Part shown: one piece after another, positions 36,760 to 46,048 of the stretch
How positions within the stretch are numbered: the stretch's first letter is position 1
Layout: each line of letters opens with the position of its first letter
From: Bacillus sp. FJAT-28004
Lineage (GTDB): Bacteria; Bacillota; Bacilli; Paenibacillales; Paenibacillaceae
Assembly: GCF_001280845.1 (NCBI RefSeq)
Contig: NZ_LGHP01000001.1
Coordinates: 2,984,356-3,048,355, forward strand
Direction of reading: 5' to 3'
Length of the DNA stretch: 64,000 nt
Notes under the pieces: model-generated
Told to the model about the DNA's origin: nothing
Seen by the model: only the letters and a program-made list of their open reading frames with translations
Database searches by the model: none
Position numbers and translations under genes: made by a program

Positions 36760-37905
36760 TTACATTTGGAATGGCTTTAGCCTAGTCGCTTTTAAAAGCC
36801 CCTGTGCTACTGGAGGCGCTAATCGCGCGGCATTCGGCAGCCAACTGGATACGGTCGGCATATGAAATAACCATTGCAGGAAGCTTCCCCAACGCAGCGG
36901 TCCTGCGAATTCACGCTTGATCGACCTCGTATACGCATGCTCCCAGCCAGTCATGGAAAGATTCCCTTTTAAGTAGCGGTCTGCAAGCGGAGCGCAAAGA
37001 GCCGCCGATCGCAATGCCATGGACATCCCATCTCCGCAAAGAGGAGGAATCATCGCACCTGCATCGCCTAAAAGCGGAAGCTGATCCCATGCGAGCGGCG
37101 TATGGTTCAAATGGACCGGCGCAACAGCTGCCTGCGATCCATGTACAGGCTCCGCCAACGCCAGCTTCCCGTTCAACCTTGGATTTCGCCTTGCAGCAGC
37201 GTTCATGATCGTCAGTATTGTTTTTCCTGCGTTTGCAAAAGCATCACGCGCTAGCAGCGCCGAAGCATTAACAAGCCCGCCTTCAATCGGGCATAATCCT
37301 AAGTAACCGCCGCGAAAAAAATAAAGCTCAACGACCGGCTCCATAGCAATACCGCGAAAATGAGATTTTACACCCATGTACGAGGGCTTGGCCGAATGGG
37401 GGGGACGATAGCCCGGCAACCCAGCATACTTATTTGCTCCCCAAGCCGCGATGACAGACCTAGCCTCGATGGAGCTAATTTCACCGTTTTGCTTCGTCTC
37501 AATGGAATAACCAAGACCCTTAGGCCGCACAGTCGTCACCGTAGTTCCTGTTTGCAGCCTAACGCCCGATTGCTGCGCTGCTAGATGGAGCGCCGTATCC
37601 AGGGAATAACGACTGAGACCCCATGCCGCATTCGGAAGTGGAATATTCACCTCAGCACCATTTTCAAAAATCAACCTTATTCGCTCAATCATGCTTGGTC
37701 CTAGTGACTTAACGGACTCGCTTATACCAAGCGCTTGCAGTGTGCCCTGCGCTTCTGGTGAGAGAAACTCTCCGCACACTTTATGACGCGGAAATGATTG
37801 ACGATCGAGCAGAAGCGTCTCCCATCCCTTATCAGCTAGCGCTTTGGCTAAGCTGCTCCCAGCTATGCCTGCTCCGAGCACGGCTGCATCCAGTATCCGC
37901 GTCAT
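36760..37905 (-). CDS. FAD-dependent oxidoreductase (geranylgeranyl reductase-like)
   Basis: A 381-residue flavoprotein. The N-terminal Rossmann motif is AAVLGAGIAGSSLAKALAD (GxGxxG). RQSFPRHKVCGEFLSPEAQ is the PRxKxCGG-type segment of the geranylgeranyl reductase and FixC branch, and QLPLLGDAGAMIPPLCGDGM is the second FAD-binding motif (GD). Enzymes of this type hydroxylate aromatics or reduce isoprenoid chains. The ATG at 37905 starts one base after the methyltransferase stop codon, with GGAG upstream; longer starts would overlap the upstream gene. It probably modifies the polyketide core or side chain. Confidence 0.9.
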   Translation of the reverse strand: MTRILDAAVLGAGIAGSSLAKALADKGWETLLLDRQSFPRHKVCGEFLSPEAQGTLQALGISESVKSLGPSMIERIRLIFENGAEVNIPLPNAAWGLSRYSLDTALHLAAQQSGVRLQTGTTVTTVRPKGLGYSIETKQNGEISSIEARSVIAAWGANKYAGLPGYRPPHSAKPSYMGVKSHFRGIAMEPVVELYFFRGGYLGLCPIEGGLVNASALLARDAFANAGKTILTIMNAAARRNPRLNGKLALAEPVHGSQAAVAPVHLNHTPLAWDQLPLLGDAGAMIPPLCGDGMSMALRSAALCAPLADRYLKGNLSMTGWEHAYTRSIKREFAGPLRWGSFLQWLFHMPTVSSWLPNAARLAPPVAQGLLKATRLKPFQM

Positions 37906-37906
37906 A

Positions 37907-38641
37907 TTACTCAGCTCCGTCAAATGAACGATTTGGTGACTTGCCAATGACGACAGCATATCGGAACAATGGCCTCCAGCTGTAGCGGATAGCACTATCA
38001 CTGAGTTTTTGCCCCAGACGCTTCCAATCTTTCGAGCGAAAGCCTTTGGCCACCGACAATGGACCGTCATGCAAAATAAATCGATTGGACGAAATAATCC
38101 GAGTCGTCAGCCACACCGCAGCCCATGCAATCCAGTGTCGATGGATGTCATTGATGACGACGCCAAGCCTCGATGCCTTCAGCATACGCGCGACAGCATC
38201 CGGCAGCTCCTCCTCAGAAAAATGATGCAAAAACTGCGTTCCGGTCACGATATCTGCACAGCCGTCCGCCAAAGCAAACAAATCGCCTTGCTTAACCTGG
38301 ACTCTAGACTCCTTCTGAAAAACAAGCCTCGCTTCCTCGCAAGCCTCATGCGTTATATCAACAAGCTGGATTTTCATTGAAATACCATGAACATCCGCCC
38401 ATTTTAGCAGTCGCCGATTCACATCACCTGAGCCCGCTCCAATATCTAGAATGGTCAGGCTTCTCGGCTTATTCGCTTGCACCCATAGTCGTTCAACGCC
38501 ATAAAGCGTAGGTGCAGCTGCAACGAAAATACGATTCAGCTGACGAAGCTGACGCAAAGCCTCATGCAGCTCAGCTCCTCCAATTGAAAAATCATCCATA
38601 AGCTCAGCAGCCACAGCCCGATCACGCATGCTTCTAGACAT
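37907..38641 (-). CDS. Class I SAM methyltransferase of the PKS operon
   Basis: A 244-residue methyltransferase. Motif I is LTILDIGAGSGDVNRRLLKW, followed by IQLVDITHEACEEAR with the SAM-binding acid and DIVTGTQFLHHF. The ATG at 38641 overlaps the stop codon of the polyketide synthase gene by eight bases, with GGGG just upstream, so translation is coupled. The 1-base gap to the oxidoreductase continues this tight packing. It likely O- or C-methylates the polyketide product, as SrsB does in Streptomyces griseus (inference). Confidence 0.9.
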   Translation of the reverse strand: MSRSMRDRAVAAELMDDFSIGGAELHEALRQLRQLNRIFVAAAPTLYGVERLWVQANKPRSLTILDIGAGSGDVNRRLLKWADVHGISMKIQLVDITHEACEEARLVFQKESRVQVKQGDLFALADGCADIVTGTQFLHHFSEEELPDAVARMLKASRLGVVINDIHRHWIAWAAVWLTTRIISSNRFILHDGPLSVAKGFRSKDWKRLGQKLSDSAIRYSWRPLFRYAVVIGKSPNRSFDGAE

Positions 38642-39788
38642 ATGCCCCGTCTGCCATTTGCTCCTGATCACCCGTAAGCACAGCGGGAACATAGGTAATC
38701 TTAATCATCTCGGCCGTTAAGCCTGGCCCGAATGCTAGTGCAATGCCGCCGATCGGCTCCGAATCTGTTTCTTGAAGATGCGATTTCATCGCGTTCAGCA
38801 CAAACAGAATCGTTGCGGAGGAGACATTGCCATAATCGCGCAGCACGCCAAGACTATGCGAAGTTTGCTCATCTGTGAGCTCGAACTTATTTTGCAAAGT
38901 ATCGATAATCCCCTTGCCCCCCGGATGGATCGCCCATAGATCCATCGCATCATCACCGCATAATCGCTTTACTTCCGCTGGAATGAACTCCCCGATCAGC
39001 TTTGGAATATGCGGGGAGAGGTACAGGTCAAAGCCGTGGTTGCCTACTTCCCACACCATTTCCTCAGCGCATTCAGGCAGCAGAACCGAGCGTTCTTCGC
39101 CTAGCTCAAATATAGGCTTGTGATGAGGCTTGGCCGCTCCAATTACACAGGCAGAGGCTCCATCCCCAAAAAATGAAGCGGCGAATAACGATTCTTTATC
39201 GCCTGATGGCTGAATATGCAATGTGCACAGCTCTACGCATACAACAAGTACATTCGCATTACTGTCATTAGATACAATTTGGCGCGACAGACCAATGGCC
39301 TTAAGCCCTGCAGCGCAGCCAAGAAAATTAAGCGGAATACGAGTTATCGTAGGGGCTAATCCTAATTGATGCACAAGAGCTGCGTCCATACCGGGTAGAA
39401 ACTGGCCTGTACAGCTGACCGTAATGAGATGCGTAACCGCAGCCACGTCGACCTCCCCATCCGCCAAAGCTTGTCTCGCTGCATGCAGCCCGAGCGGCAC
39501 CGACTCCCGCTTATAAATACCCATACGTTCCGCCGTCGAAGGGGCGGTCTCAGGTGAAGCGCTCGGCAAGTAGCGGCACTCGGCTGCTTCCGCTAGCAGG
39601 TTCGGTTCACAGGTATAGCGGCTTTGCACACCGCATTGCTTAAAGATCCTTCTCCCCCAGCGGGCTGAATCTGGCTTATCGCTTAACGCATCGACTAACC
39701 TCCGCGCTGTATCTGCTTGATCGACAAGGTAAGGCGGAACCGCCGTGCCAATCCCTAATATCGCAATACTCGATTGTGAATGCTTCAT
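38634..39788 (-). CDS. Type III polyketide synthase
   Basis: A 384-residue chalcone/stilbene-synthase-type enzyme. The catalytic triad is visible: Cys158 in LNFLGCAAGLKAIG, His288 in LWAIHPGGKGIID and Asn321 in RDYGNVSSATILFVLNA. Other family marks are VTHLITVSCTG and FGDGASACVIG. These enzymes condense malonyl-CoA units on an acyl-CoA starter to give alkylpyrones, alkylresorcinols or naphthols. The ATG at 39788 is preferred, with GGATGGG about ten bases upstream. It is the first gene of a four-gene operon with a methyltransferase, FAD oxidoreductase and MMPL exporter. The starter unit cannot be predicted. Confidence 0.94.
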   Translation of the reverse strand: MKHSQSSIAILGIGTAVPPYLVDQADTARRLVDALSDKPDSARWGRRIFKQCGVQSRYTCEPNLLAEAAECRYLPSASPETAPSTAERMGIYKRESVPLGLHAARQALADGEVDVAAVTHLITVSCTGQFLPGMDAALVHQLGLAPTITRIPLNFLGCAAGLKAIGLSRQIVSNDSNANVLVVCVELCTLHIQPSGDKESLFAASFFGDGASACVIGAAKPHHKPIFELGEERSVLLPECAEEMVWEVGNHGFDLYLSPHIPKLIGEFIPAEVKRLCGDDAMDLWAIHPGGKGIIDTLQNKFELTDEQTSHSLGVLRDYGNVSSATILFVLNAMKSHLQETDSEPIGGIALAFGPGLTAEMIKITYVPAVLTGDQEQMADGAYV

Positions 39789-39994
39789 ATTGTAAATTCC
39801 CATCCTCTCCAAACAAGCATAGTCGGACAAGTTTTCTGCTTTTAACAAGTCTATTCAACGCTTCTCCTCGATATGCAAATGAATATTACAAGGTTTTCCA
39901 GCCATTTGTAATAAACTTGAAATATAATATTCATCTCGTTTTAATGAAAGCCTACTATAATGAAAACAACCCCCTTTTGTAATATATATATTGA

Positions 39995-40023
39995 AGACCC
40001 ACAGCACCGAATGCTGTGGGTCT
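39995..40023. terminator. Strong hairpin terminator
   Basis: AGACCCACAGC and GCTGTGGGTCT form a perfect 11-bp stem with a 7-base loop. On the plus strand it is followed by CTTTTTGTC; on the minus strand, where the gene at 40055 ends, by TTCAATATAT. It separates that gene from the PKS promoter region (39790-39990). Confidence 0.75.
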
Positions 40024-40054
40024 CTTTTTGTCTTCTATCTGAAAATACAGGGCT

Positions 40055-40615
40055 CTACTCTAACTCTGATTTTATTTTTATTATTTTCGTCCAGCTTTTA
40101 TCTAACCCAAAGCCCTTTTCCCCTCGATGCACATAAGTCAAATACATGTTATCCATGGCTGTGAAGTTTTCCACTTCTCTAAAATACAATCTCATTCTAT
40201 ACACGCCCGCCTCTGCTGGACTATAAAATCCAATGAAGGAGGATTTATCCTTTTCGTATAGGAGCTGCTTTTCTCTAAACGCCTGTTCAACCAGAACTTC
40301 ATCACCGTTTGAGGTTCCAATACTGCCTGGCACATAATAACCATCTTCCTCTTTATTATCGAAGGACATGCCTTCTAAACCTTCAAGATATGGATAGATA
40401 AGATGTTGACTAGCTTTCTTCTTATGAACAGTTACCTCTAGCATATAGTCATCATGTTTCATTTGTTTATTCTTGTTTGGTTTCAATACAGCTTCTATTT
40501 CAATATCCTCTGGTAAAGCAGCCTTTTTCTTCTCATTAAAATACAAATAAGATGATGCTATAAGTACGATAAGTACGAATACTACTACATAAATGGCAAG
40601 AAGTTTTCTTCTCAA
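40055..40615 (-). CDS. Membrane-anchored hypothetical protein
   Basis: A 186-residue protein with one N-terminal transmembrane helix (LLAIYVVVFVLIVLIASSYL) and an outward-facing domain of about 155 residues with beta-rich sequence (YMLEVTVHKKKASQHLIYPY; AGVYRMRLYFREVENF). I do not recognise a family. The start is TTG at 40615, with GGGAGGA seven bases upstream. It lies 44 bases downstream of the phosphoesterase gene and may be co-transcribed. Confidence 0.75.
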   Translation of the reverse strand: MRRKLLAIYVVVFVLIVLIASSYLYFNEKKKAALPEDIEIEAVLKPNKNKQMKHDDYMLEVTVHKKKASQHLIYPYLEGLEGMSFDNKEEDGYYVPGSIGTSNGDEVLVEQAFREKQLLYEKDKSSFIGFYSPAEAGVYRMRLYFREVENFTAMDNMYLTYVHRGEKGFGLDKSWTKIIKIKSELE

Positions 40616-40659
40616 TTAAATGTCCTCCCATCTATAGTAATACTAACGCTCTGACTGTA

Positions 40660-41520
40660 CTACTGACGTGTAAGCTCAACAAGCACAACCTCTGGACGAT
40701 TAAACAGCCTTTGCGGAATGATGCTGTTGCCCAGTCCTCGACTGACAATCATCGTTGTTCCGCCTTCCACATATTTGCCTCCGTCATACTTTGGCAAAAA
40801 ACCTTGCCCTGGTGCAACTAGTCCACCCAAAAAAGGCAATCTCACCTGTCCGCCATGAGCATGGCCGGAGAAGGTCAAATCAATTTTATTTTGAGTGTAT
40901 ACCGAAAAAAGCTCCGGGCGATGAGATAAAAGGATAGTAAGCGTGTCGGAGCTATTCCCTTGTTCGGTTGCTTGCATAGCCGCCGCAATATGTTCATTCA
41001 GCTTCGCGACGTCCCCGTCTGCCTGTTGATTAAAAACCGGATCATCCACGCCAGCGATTCGAATCTCGCCATTACCCAGCTTTATCATCTCGCTTTTGTT
41101 GCGCATCACATGAACGCCTAGTTCTTTCAGCCCCTTCACTAATGCAGGAAACCTCGAACCATATTCATGATTTCCAGTAACATAGTAGACGGGAGCAAGC
41201 TCAGTCATCTTGCGCATCAAGGTGAGACTAATATCCGCATTGTATCTTCTACTATCAACCAAGTCGCCTGTCATCACAATGAGATCCGGCTTCAGTTTTT
41301 TCACCTTGCTCGTAATTGTGCTCTGCTCCTTGCCGAAGGACTTGCTGTGAAGATCCGTTAAATGAACGATACGATAAGAGTCGACTCCCTCGGGAAGCTT
41401 GGCCGAGCTAAGCTCATATTTCGTTATTCCGATAGCATTGTTCTCATAATAAAGAAAAGCAACCACTATAAGAATGGCTAACGGTATCATCCACAACAAA
41501 CGTTTTTTGGTTATGCGCAT
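40660..41520 (-). CDS. Membrane-anchored metallophosphoesterase (YkuE-like)
   Basis: A 286-residue calcineurin-type phosphoesterase with an N-terminal hydrophobic segment (LLWMIPLAILIVVAFLYYEN). The metal-binding motifs are all present: VHLTDLHS (DxH), DLIVMTGDLVDSR (GDxxD), YYVTGNHEYGSR (GNHE), TILLSHRPE (H) and FSGHAHGGQVRLP (GHxH). YkuE-like proteins act at the membrane, possibly on lipid head groups. AAGGAG lies ten bases upstream of the ATG. Confidence 0.9.
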   Translation of the reverse strand: MRITKKRLLWMIPLAILIVVAFLYYENNAIGITKYELSSAKLPEGVDSYRIVHLTDLHSKSFGKEQSTITSKVKKLKPDLIVMTGDLVDSRRYNADISLTLMRKMTELAPVYYVTGNHEYGSRFPALVKGLKELGVHVMRNKSEMIKLGNGEIRIAGVDDPVFNQQADGDVAKLNEHIAAAMQATEQGNSSDTLTILLSHRPELFSVYTQNKIDLTFSGHAHGGQVRLPFLGGLVAPGQGFLPKYDGGKYVEGGTTMIVSRGLGNSIIPQRLFNRPEVVLVELTRQ

Positions 41521-41541
41521 AAATACAAAACTCCTTACTTA

Positions 41542-42504
41542 TTATCGATGACTGGACGAATCTATTTTATCTAATAGACTATTAACGGCATGAATAACAG
41601 CATCCGGCCTATGAATATGAATAGAATGCCAGCTATCTTCGACTATAATCTGATTCGTGCGGTTGGTCAAATATGCCAGCTTCCGCTGACCCTGCTGCCA
41701 TTCCTCATTCTGCTTGCCTGCACTCAATACGATGACAGGCAGATCCTGTTTAAGCGGCTGGGCAGCTTTTAATTGCAGGCCGCTTTCTGTCGTGCTAAGC
41801 AGCTCGGCATATACAGCCCTATAAGCACTCGCTTTATAGCCTAATGCACGTACAGATGCCAGCCACTGCTCTGGCAAACGCTTGGAGCCGATATGCTGCT
41901 TCATCAACCTTGGTATGCCAAGCGGCGCTAACATATAGCCAAGTCTATATTGGGAACGGTGGCTAGACAGTTGTTTTTGCCGACCAGCGGTTGTTTGCTC
42001 AGGCAGATAACGGCTCTCGTGCGTGGCATCAACAAGCACAAGGCCGCATACTTCCTCAGGAAATCGAGAGGCAAACAGCCTCATAATCATCCCGCCATAA
42101 GAATGGCCAACTAGCAAATAAGGCGGAGCTGCACCAAGCGTTCTGAGCAGCGACCGTAAATCATCAACATAAGCGCTGCAAGTAGGCAGGTCGAGCACTG
42201 CCTCACTCCAGCCAAACCCTGCGCGGTCATAAGCGATCACATTCGCTTTCTCCGAAAGCGCCGGAGCAACGAGCGCCCAGTCTAGAGAGCACCCGCCCAT
42301 TCCAGCTTCTAATATAATCGTCGGAGAACCGTGACCTGTGACGGTTACATGCAGCTTGCGTGAGCCAATGTCGGCGTGCCAGCCTGTTGGTTTATGCTTC
42401 TTCTGCTCATAAACCGTAACTAAGTACTGTGCGATCAACAGCGGAAATAAGGCAAGTGAGAGTATCAGTCGAATACTACGATCAAAAAGGGATATTTTCA
42501 TCAT
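41542..42504 (-). CDS. Alpha/beta hydrolase
   Basis: A 320-residue protein with an N-terminal hydrophobic helix (IRLILSLALFPLLIAQYLVT), then an alpha/beta-hydrolase fold. The oxyanion region is ILEAGMGGCSLDW, the nucleophile elbow is LLVGHSYGGMIMR (GHSYG), and the acid and histidine lie near LPVIVLSAGKQ and IIVEDSWHSIHIHRP. The substrate is unknown. I choose the ATG at 42504, with GAGGG eight bases upstream. It is probably co-transcribed with the DUF4173 gene upstream. Confidence 0.88.
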   Translation of the reverse strand: MMKISLFDRSIRLILSLALFPLLIAQYLVTVYEQKKHKPTGWHADIGSRKLHVTVTGHGSPTIILEAGMGGCSLDWALVAPALSEKANVIAYDRAGFGWSEAVLDLPTCSAYVDDLRSLLRTLGAAPPYLLVGHSYGGMIMRLFASRFPEEVCGLVLVDATHESRYLPEQTTAGRQKQLSSHRSQYRLGYMLAPLGIPRLMKQHIGSKRLPEQWLASVRALGYKASAYRAVYAELLSTTESGLQLKAAQPLKQDLPVIVLSAGKQNEEWQQGQRKLAYLTNRTNQIIVEDSWHSIHIHRPDAVIHAVNSLLDKIDSSSHR

Positions 42505-42528
42505 ATAAACGACCCTCTCTTTCTCCAA

Positions 42529-44034
42529 TTATTTAGCCCGTTGCTTCGATAAATTCCAAGACTGCCACTTGTTATGCTTATGAGCCTTATCCTGAAGTCT
42601 ATCAATTATTTCGTTTAGCCCCTTCAACTGCGGATGCTTCGCTTGCATCTTCAGCAGCGCCGGCGCCGCATCTGTGGATAGCGTACCGAGATAAGCAATG
42701 TCAATCTTTCCTGTGCGTTCGTATCGATCACCATTGTTCGCAGCAATGCGTGCATCCAGATTGACATAGTTCATCACAACGAATGCAATAATGGACACAT
42801 ATATATAGGCCTTGCCCATTGAGAAATGCTCTTTCCATATCCGGAACATCGCAATGGCGAGCAGAATACCTAGATACAGCATAAACCCATGGACTAATAA
42901 TCTTGTCTGCGTGAAGCCGTAAGCCTCCTCATATAAGGAGAGTCTACTGTAAGCTGAAATAAGCATAATGATCGTACAGCCTATCAGGACGGTAAGCGAC
43001 AGCTTGCGAATCCACTCCGCTGCTGCACTTGTGCGCCGAATGAGATGCAAGCCACACATAAGCAAGCAAACGTTAATGAGCGCAACCATAATTAATTCCG
43101 CAAATCCTCTACGTGCGTATTCGGCATACGCCGCTCCCTCTGGCAGCAGCCCGTTCGCTGCTCCGAATAAATAGGAGAACTGAATGACGACAAACAGTAC
43201 ATAAACGAGGTTGATGCTAATCAGCAGCGTCCCAGCTGTTATAGGATCAACTTCGATACGTCCGTTTGGCTGAGCCGCAGCATTTGGTGTAGCTGTGAGT
43301 GAGTCGTTTGTTGTATCCGTTGCTTTATGAAAGAGCAAGCCCCATATGTAGCAAAAAGCATAAAAGGCGAAAATGGCTGCTACGATTATGCGCCAGATGC
43401 TCTCACCTAAAGAGAAACGATCCATGACGCCCGGAATTTCAAGCAGCCAAGATAGGAAAATTTCATCCGCTGACGCAAGCAACGAAATAACGACAATAAG
43501 GATTGGTGCGGAGAGGAGCAGACCTAACGATATTTTGCCAAGCTTGCTTCTCGCCGAGTTCGCACCTTTCTCTCTCCCCCTCAAGCGATCATTAACCAGA
43601 TTAAACGGTACGCCTATAAACGCAAACGGCTTTATTAATGCCAGAAATAAAAGCTCTGTATAAAAAATGCCTCGGTACCAAGGCTTCACACTGCTGCTCG
43701 TCATAAGCACAGTCTGAGAAATGATCAAAGCAAACAACGCGAACATATTCAGCTGACGGAACAGATGATTATCATATAGCGCATAAGTTAGCATTAGTAA
43801 AAAGATTGGAATGAGCAGCAGCCAGCCCGATCGTGCTTGCCCCCGCCATTTCTCAAAGCCGCCCATTCTCCCCTTTATGGAATAAAAAAACAAGCCATAA
43901 AAGCTAGAGATGAACACGATAACCGAAATGCCTGCAGTTGCTCCCACGAACAAATATTGACTGACTAGACCGAACAAAAGGGCAAGGATTAGCATTTTTT
44001 CATACCTTTTTTGCCATGGCGCCGGATCTCTCAT
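42529..44034 (-). CDS. DUF4153/DUF4173 polytopic membrane protein
   Basis: A 501-residue protein with about ten to twelve hydrophobic helices, matching the DUF4153/DUF4173 family, whose function is unknown. A hydrophilic segment near residues 250-275 and a charged C-terminal tail (RLQDKAHKHNKWQSWNLSKQ) are the only non-membrane parts of note. GGAGTG lies seven bases upstream of the ATG. It is divergent from the SgrR-like gene, 126 bases away, and followed closely by the alpha/beta hydrolase. Confidence 0.85.
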   Translation of the reverse strand: MRDPAPWQKRYEKMLILALLFGLVSQYLFVGATAGISVIVFISSFYGLFFYSIKGRMGGFEKWRGQARSGWLLLIPIFLLMLTYALYDNHLFRQLNMFALFALIISQTVLMTSSSVKPWYRGIFYTELLFLALIKPFAFIGVPFNLVNDRLRGREKGANSARSKLGKISLGLLLSAPILIVVISLLASADEIFLSWLLEIPGVMDRFSLGESIWRIIVAAIFAFYAFCYIWGLLFHKATDTTNDSLTATPNAAAQPNGRIEVDPITAGTLLISINLVYVLFVVIQFSYLFGAANGLLPEGAAYAEYARRGFAELIMVALINVCLLMCGLHLIRRTSAAAEWIRKLSLTVLIGCTIIMLISAYSRLSLYEEAYGFTQTRLLVHGFMLYLGILLAIAMFRIWKEHFSMGKAYIYVSIIAFVVMNYVNLDARIAANNGDRYERTGKIDIAYLGTLSTDAAPALLKMQAKHPQLKGLNEIIDRLQDKAHKHNKWQSWNLSKQRAK

Positions 44035-44160
44035 TTACATTCACTCCATCTTTGTACTCGATTTGTCAATTTACTCCTTTTATTGTAACCTAGAAAACAA
44101 GAACAAAAAGTGTAAGTTATAATTGGAAAATTTCATATTTTCGAGATAGGAGCATTTTGC

Positions 44161-45945
44161 ATGAAAATTCGAAGGCATTATATCGCGCTTAGGCGCTCAT
44201 ATCCGAGTATTCAAGAGAATATTCCCTTTGAGGTTACTACACAGGAGCTTGCAAATTTGCTCGATTGCACACATCGGAATATGGTACTTTTATTGAAGCG
44301 AATGCAGCAAGAGGAGTGGCTGGTGTGGGAGCCAAAGAGGGGACGAGGCAATCGTTCAGCGCTCTCCTTCCTCGTCAGCAAGGAACAAGTCGCACTGGAG
44401 GAAGCGCAAGAAATGATGCAAAAGCAAGATTTGCATTCTGCGCTTGAGCTTCTTCAGCAAATCGAAGAAGCACCTTTGCTGCGCGATCAATTTCAGGAAT
44501 GGCTCTCAGGTCAATTCGGATTTCATTCAGAGGTGCAGGGCAAGCGGCGTACTGATATTTTGCGCTTCCCGCTTCCGCAGACCATCTATTCACTAGATCC
44601 GGCAGCCATTCATTATACGGGCGAGTCTCATCTCGTTAATCAAATATTTGACGGGCTCGTTCGCATCGATCCGAAGGGAGAGCAGATTTTGCCGCAGCTT
44701 GCACATGCATGGGAGGTAGATGACTCGCGTACGCGCTGGACTTTTTATTTGCGCAAGGGCGTTCTGTTTCATCATGGTCGGGAGCTGGATTCATCTGACG
44801 TCAAATACTCACTGGAACGGCTTAAAAGACTGGCTCCGCAAGGGCTGTACAGCTGGGTCTACACCAATATTATCTCAATGGACACGCCGGACGACACGAC
44901 CATACGCATTCAATTATCCGAGCGCAACGAAGCTTTTCTCGCCTTTTTGACGACTAATCGGGCTTCTATCGTGCCGCAAGATGCATGTTCGGCAGCTGGT
45001 GAGCAATTCGGCATAAAGCCGATCGGCACAGGACCGTTTCGATTCACTGGAAATGACCAAGGCGTCTGGATATTGGAAGCTTTCGCCGCGTATTTTCAAG
45101 GGAGAGCTTTCCTCGATCGCGTAGAAGTGTGGACTGTTGCCGAGGAGGCAACACGCGAAAACCATGCAGAGCTGCAATCGTTCCAGATCATGCACAACGC
45201 GAGACTAACCGATATGGCAGCTGAACGATGGCAGCAGGTCAGACAGTCCGGCATGACCTGTAAATTCATCACGGTTAATGAACAGAAGCATGGCTTGCTT
45301 GCAAACCCTGCTATTCGTGCGGCAATTGACCTTGCTATCGAGCGAACAGAGCTTTTGCAGCTGCTGTCTGGCGATGTTATCGAGGGAGTTAACAGCTTCT
45401 GGCTGAACCAGAATGATCATTCGCAGCATGCAGCTCCCATTGATTGGAGCGTAATCAAGCGAGAACTTGCCAATTCCGGCTATCAAGGCGAATCACTGGT
45501 GCTAGCCACGATTCCGCAGTATGCAGCCGATGCCGAGATCATTCAGCAGGTATGTGCAAAATCAGGCATTCCGCTGCAAATTAATCTCATCCCTGCCGAG
45601 CAATTTAAAGGATCAGCACGGATGTCCGCCGATCTACTGCTTTTCGCTGTTATGCTGGACGAGCATCGCGAGCTTAGACTGATCGATTTGTACAAAAGCA
45701 TGCAGCAGCATGCGCTTCCCGAGGTTCATGATATGCTGGAGCGCAGCATCCAGTTGATATTGGGTGAGCCGGACCCGTCACGTCGAGAAGCCATATTCAT
45801 GGATATTGAGGCTCATCTCAAAGAAAGGCACAGCCTGTTTTTCCTATACCGAAAACATTTGAAAACCGCATTCCATCCTTCCGTGCGAGGCATAGCTTTG
45901 GAATCGCTAGGCTGGGTACGCTTCCGCGATATTTGGTTTACTTAA
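44161..45945 (+). CDS. SgrR-family transcriptional regulator
   Basis: A 594-residue two-part regulator. The N-terminal winged helix (about residues 1-110; FEVTTQELANLLDCTHRNMV, LKRMQQEEWLVWEPKRGRGN) matches SgrR, which senses sugar-phosphate stress in enterobacteria. The remainder is a peptide-type (family 5) solute-binding domain: LVNQIFDGLVRIDPKGE, PQLAHAWEVDDSRTRWTFYL, GTGPFRFTGNDQGVWIL. There is no signal peptide, so it is a cytoplasmic ligand sensor. AGGAG lies about eight bases before the ATG. The ligand and target are unknown; the divergent DUF4173 gene is a candidate target. Confidence 0.88.
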   Translation: MKIRRHYIALRRSYPSIQENIPFEVTTQELANLLDCTHRNMVLLLKRMQQEEWLVWEPKRGRGNRSALSFLVSKEQVALEEAQEMMQKQDLHSALELLQQIEEAPLLRDQFQEWLSGQFGFHSEVQGKRRTDILRFPLPQTIYSLDPAAIHYTGESHLVNQIFDGLVRIDPKGEQILPQLAHAWEVDDSRTRWTFYLRKGVLFHHGRELDSSDVKYSLERLKRLAPQGLYSWVYTNIISMDTPDDTTIRIQLSERNEAFLAFLTTNRASIVPQDACSAAGEQFGIKPIGTGPFRFTGNDQGVWILEAFAAYFQGRAFLDRVEVWTVAEEATRENHAELQSFQIMHNARLTDMAAERWQQVRQSGMTCKFITVNEQKHGLLANPAIRAAIDLAIERTELLQLLSGDVIEGVNSFWLNQNDHSQHAAPIDWSVIKRELANSGYQGESLVLATIPQYAADAEIIQQVCAKSGIPLQINLIPAEQFKGSARMSADLLLFAVMLDEHRELRLIDLYKSMQQHALPEVHDMLERSIQLILGEPDPSRREAIFMDIEAHLKERHSLFFLYRKHLKTAFHPSVRGIALESLGWVRFRDIWFT

Positions 45946-46048
45946 GCAAACAAGCTGAAATCTGAACTAGCAAAGAAGCCGAACCAAACTTGCAGCATGA
46001 ATGGTTCGACTACTATGGCTGCATACTGTGAATAGGAGGGAAAATAAG

